In this document: positions 63,618 through 64,000 of the stretch, one piece after another
Layout: each line of letters starts with the position of its first letter
Numbering within the stretch: position 1 is the first letter of the stretch
From: Pomphorhynchus laevis
Taxonomy: Eukaryota; Acanthocephala; Palaeacanthocephala; Echinorhynchida; Pomphorhynchidae
Assembly (NCBI GenBank): GCA_012934845.2
Contig: WNNJ02000802.1
Location: forward strand, 1-64,000
DNA length: 64,000 nucleotides
Direction: 5' to 3'
Made by a program: the position numbers and the translations under genes
The notes under the pieces: generated by a model
Database searches by the model: none
The model's input: only the letters and a program-made list of their open reading frames with translations
Told to the model about the DNA's origin: nothing

Positions 63618-64000
63618 CTTTAATATATATAAAAATTAAGATACGCATTATGTTAAATTTGACGTGGCAACACAAATATTAAAAGATTTTTAAATAAAAT
63701 CAATAAAATATTGATAAGCTTTAAAATTTGAAAAAAATAATATTTACAGTTAGAATGAATTTAAAAAAGACTTGTATTAGTCAAGTTTTCTTTATTAGTT
63801 AATAAATAATTCTGATAAAAATCTGCTTTAAAATAATCAAAATAATAAGCAGTAATATTTATCTAAGTCCATAGCACGCTAGAACAAAACCTTCAAAGCA
63901 AACAAATTATTTTCATAATTTGCATTTTGCTTTTTCACTGAAATTTAGGAAAGTCGTTTCGATATAAAACCGTTTTCTACATCTGTATCAAGAAAGTCAT

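Overview
The window is AT-rich nuclear DNA from an invertebrate animal. Three features support this: spliced genes with GT/AG introns, LINE, Penelope-like (PLE) and DNA-transposon families typical of metazoans, and small tandem repeats carrying hammerhead-type ribozyme motifs. I cannot name the species. No rRNA, tRNA gene, CRISPR array or bacterial-style operon was seen.

Host genes. (1) A 567-codon reading frame at 15614-17317 (+) encodes a ZFR/ILF-type protein with a C2H2 finger, a dsRBD-like segment and a DZF domain. (2) A gene on the minus strand, pieced together from splice sites (35060-35491, 21064-21205, 20338-20537), encodes an unknown 257-aa Pro-rich protein. Its first intron is about 13.9 kb and stuffed with retroelements. 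(3) A sorting nexin of the SNX1/2 type (PX + BAR) runs on the minus strand from beyond the right edge to 49398. Nine exons join in phase to 437 residues plus a stop. (4) An orphan Hsp90 fragment lies at about 39332-39526.

Mobile elements by region. 1.4-10 kb: three copies of an APE-type LINE (here LINE-A) with CCHC ORF1, two of them tail to tail, plus a MITE; a further 3' end lies at 43.5 kb. 8.6-9.5, 11.5-13.8, 18.6-19.3 and 40.1-41.8 kb: CR1-like LINE copies. 19.3-33.8 kb: a nest of PLE copies, two inverted PLE endonuclease fragments around a Ty3/Gypsy fossil, an RTE LINE with a perfect 96-bp inverted repeat at its 5' end, and two families of ribozyme-bearing tandem repeats. 42.9-48.8 kb: an (AT)n tract, tRNA-like SINEs, a decayed pogo/Tigger transposon and a 100-bp inverted repeat. 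52-58.6 kb, in the sorting nexin introns: more PLE pieces and two further loci of ribozyme repeats.

Most interesting theme. At least six repeat families here carry hammerhead-type core strings (CTGATGA, GAAAC and a helix between them). Three are organised as tandem dimers with periods of 316, about 296 and about 396 bp, which is the layout of animal retrozymes. They sit among PLEs whose 3' regions carry a conserved, covarying pseudoknot. I infer a community of small ribozyme RNAs that may share PLE replication machinery.
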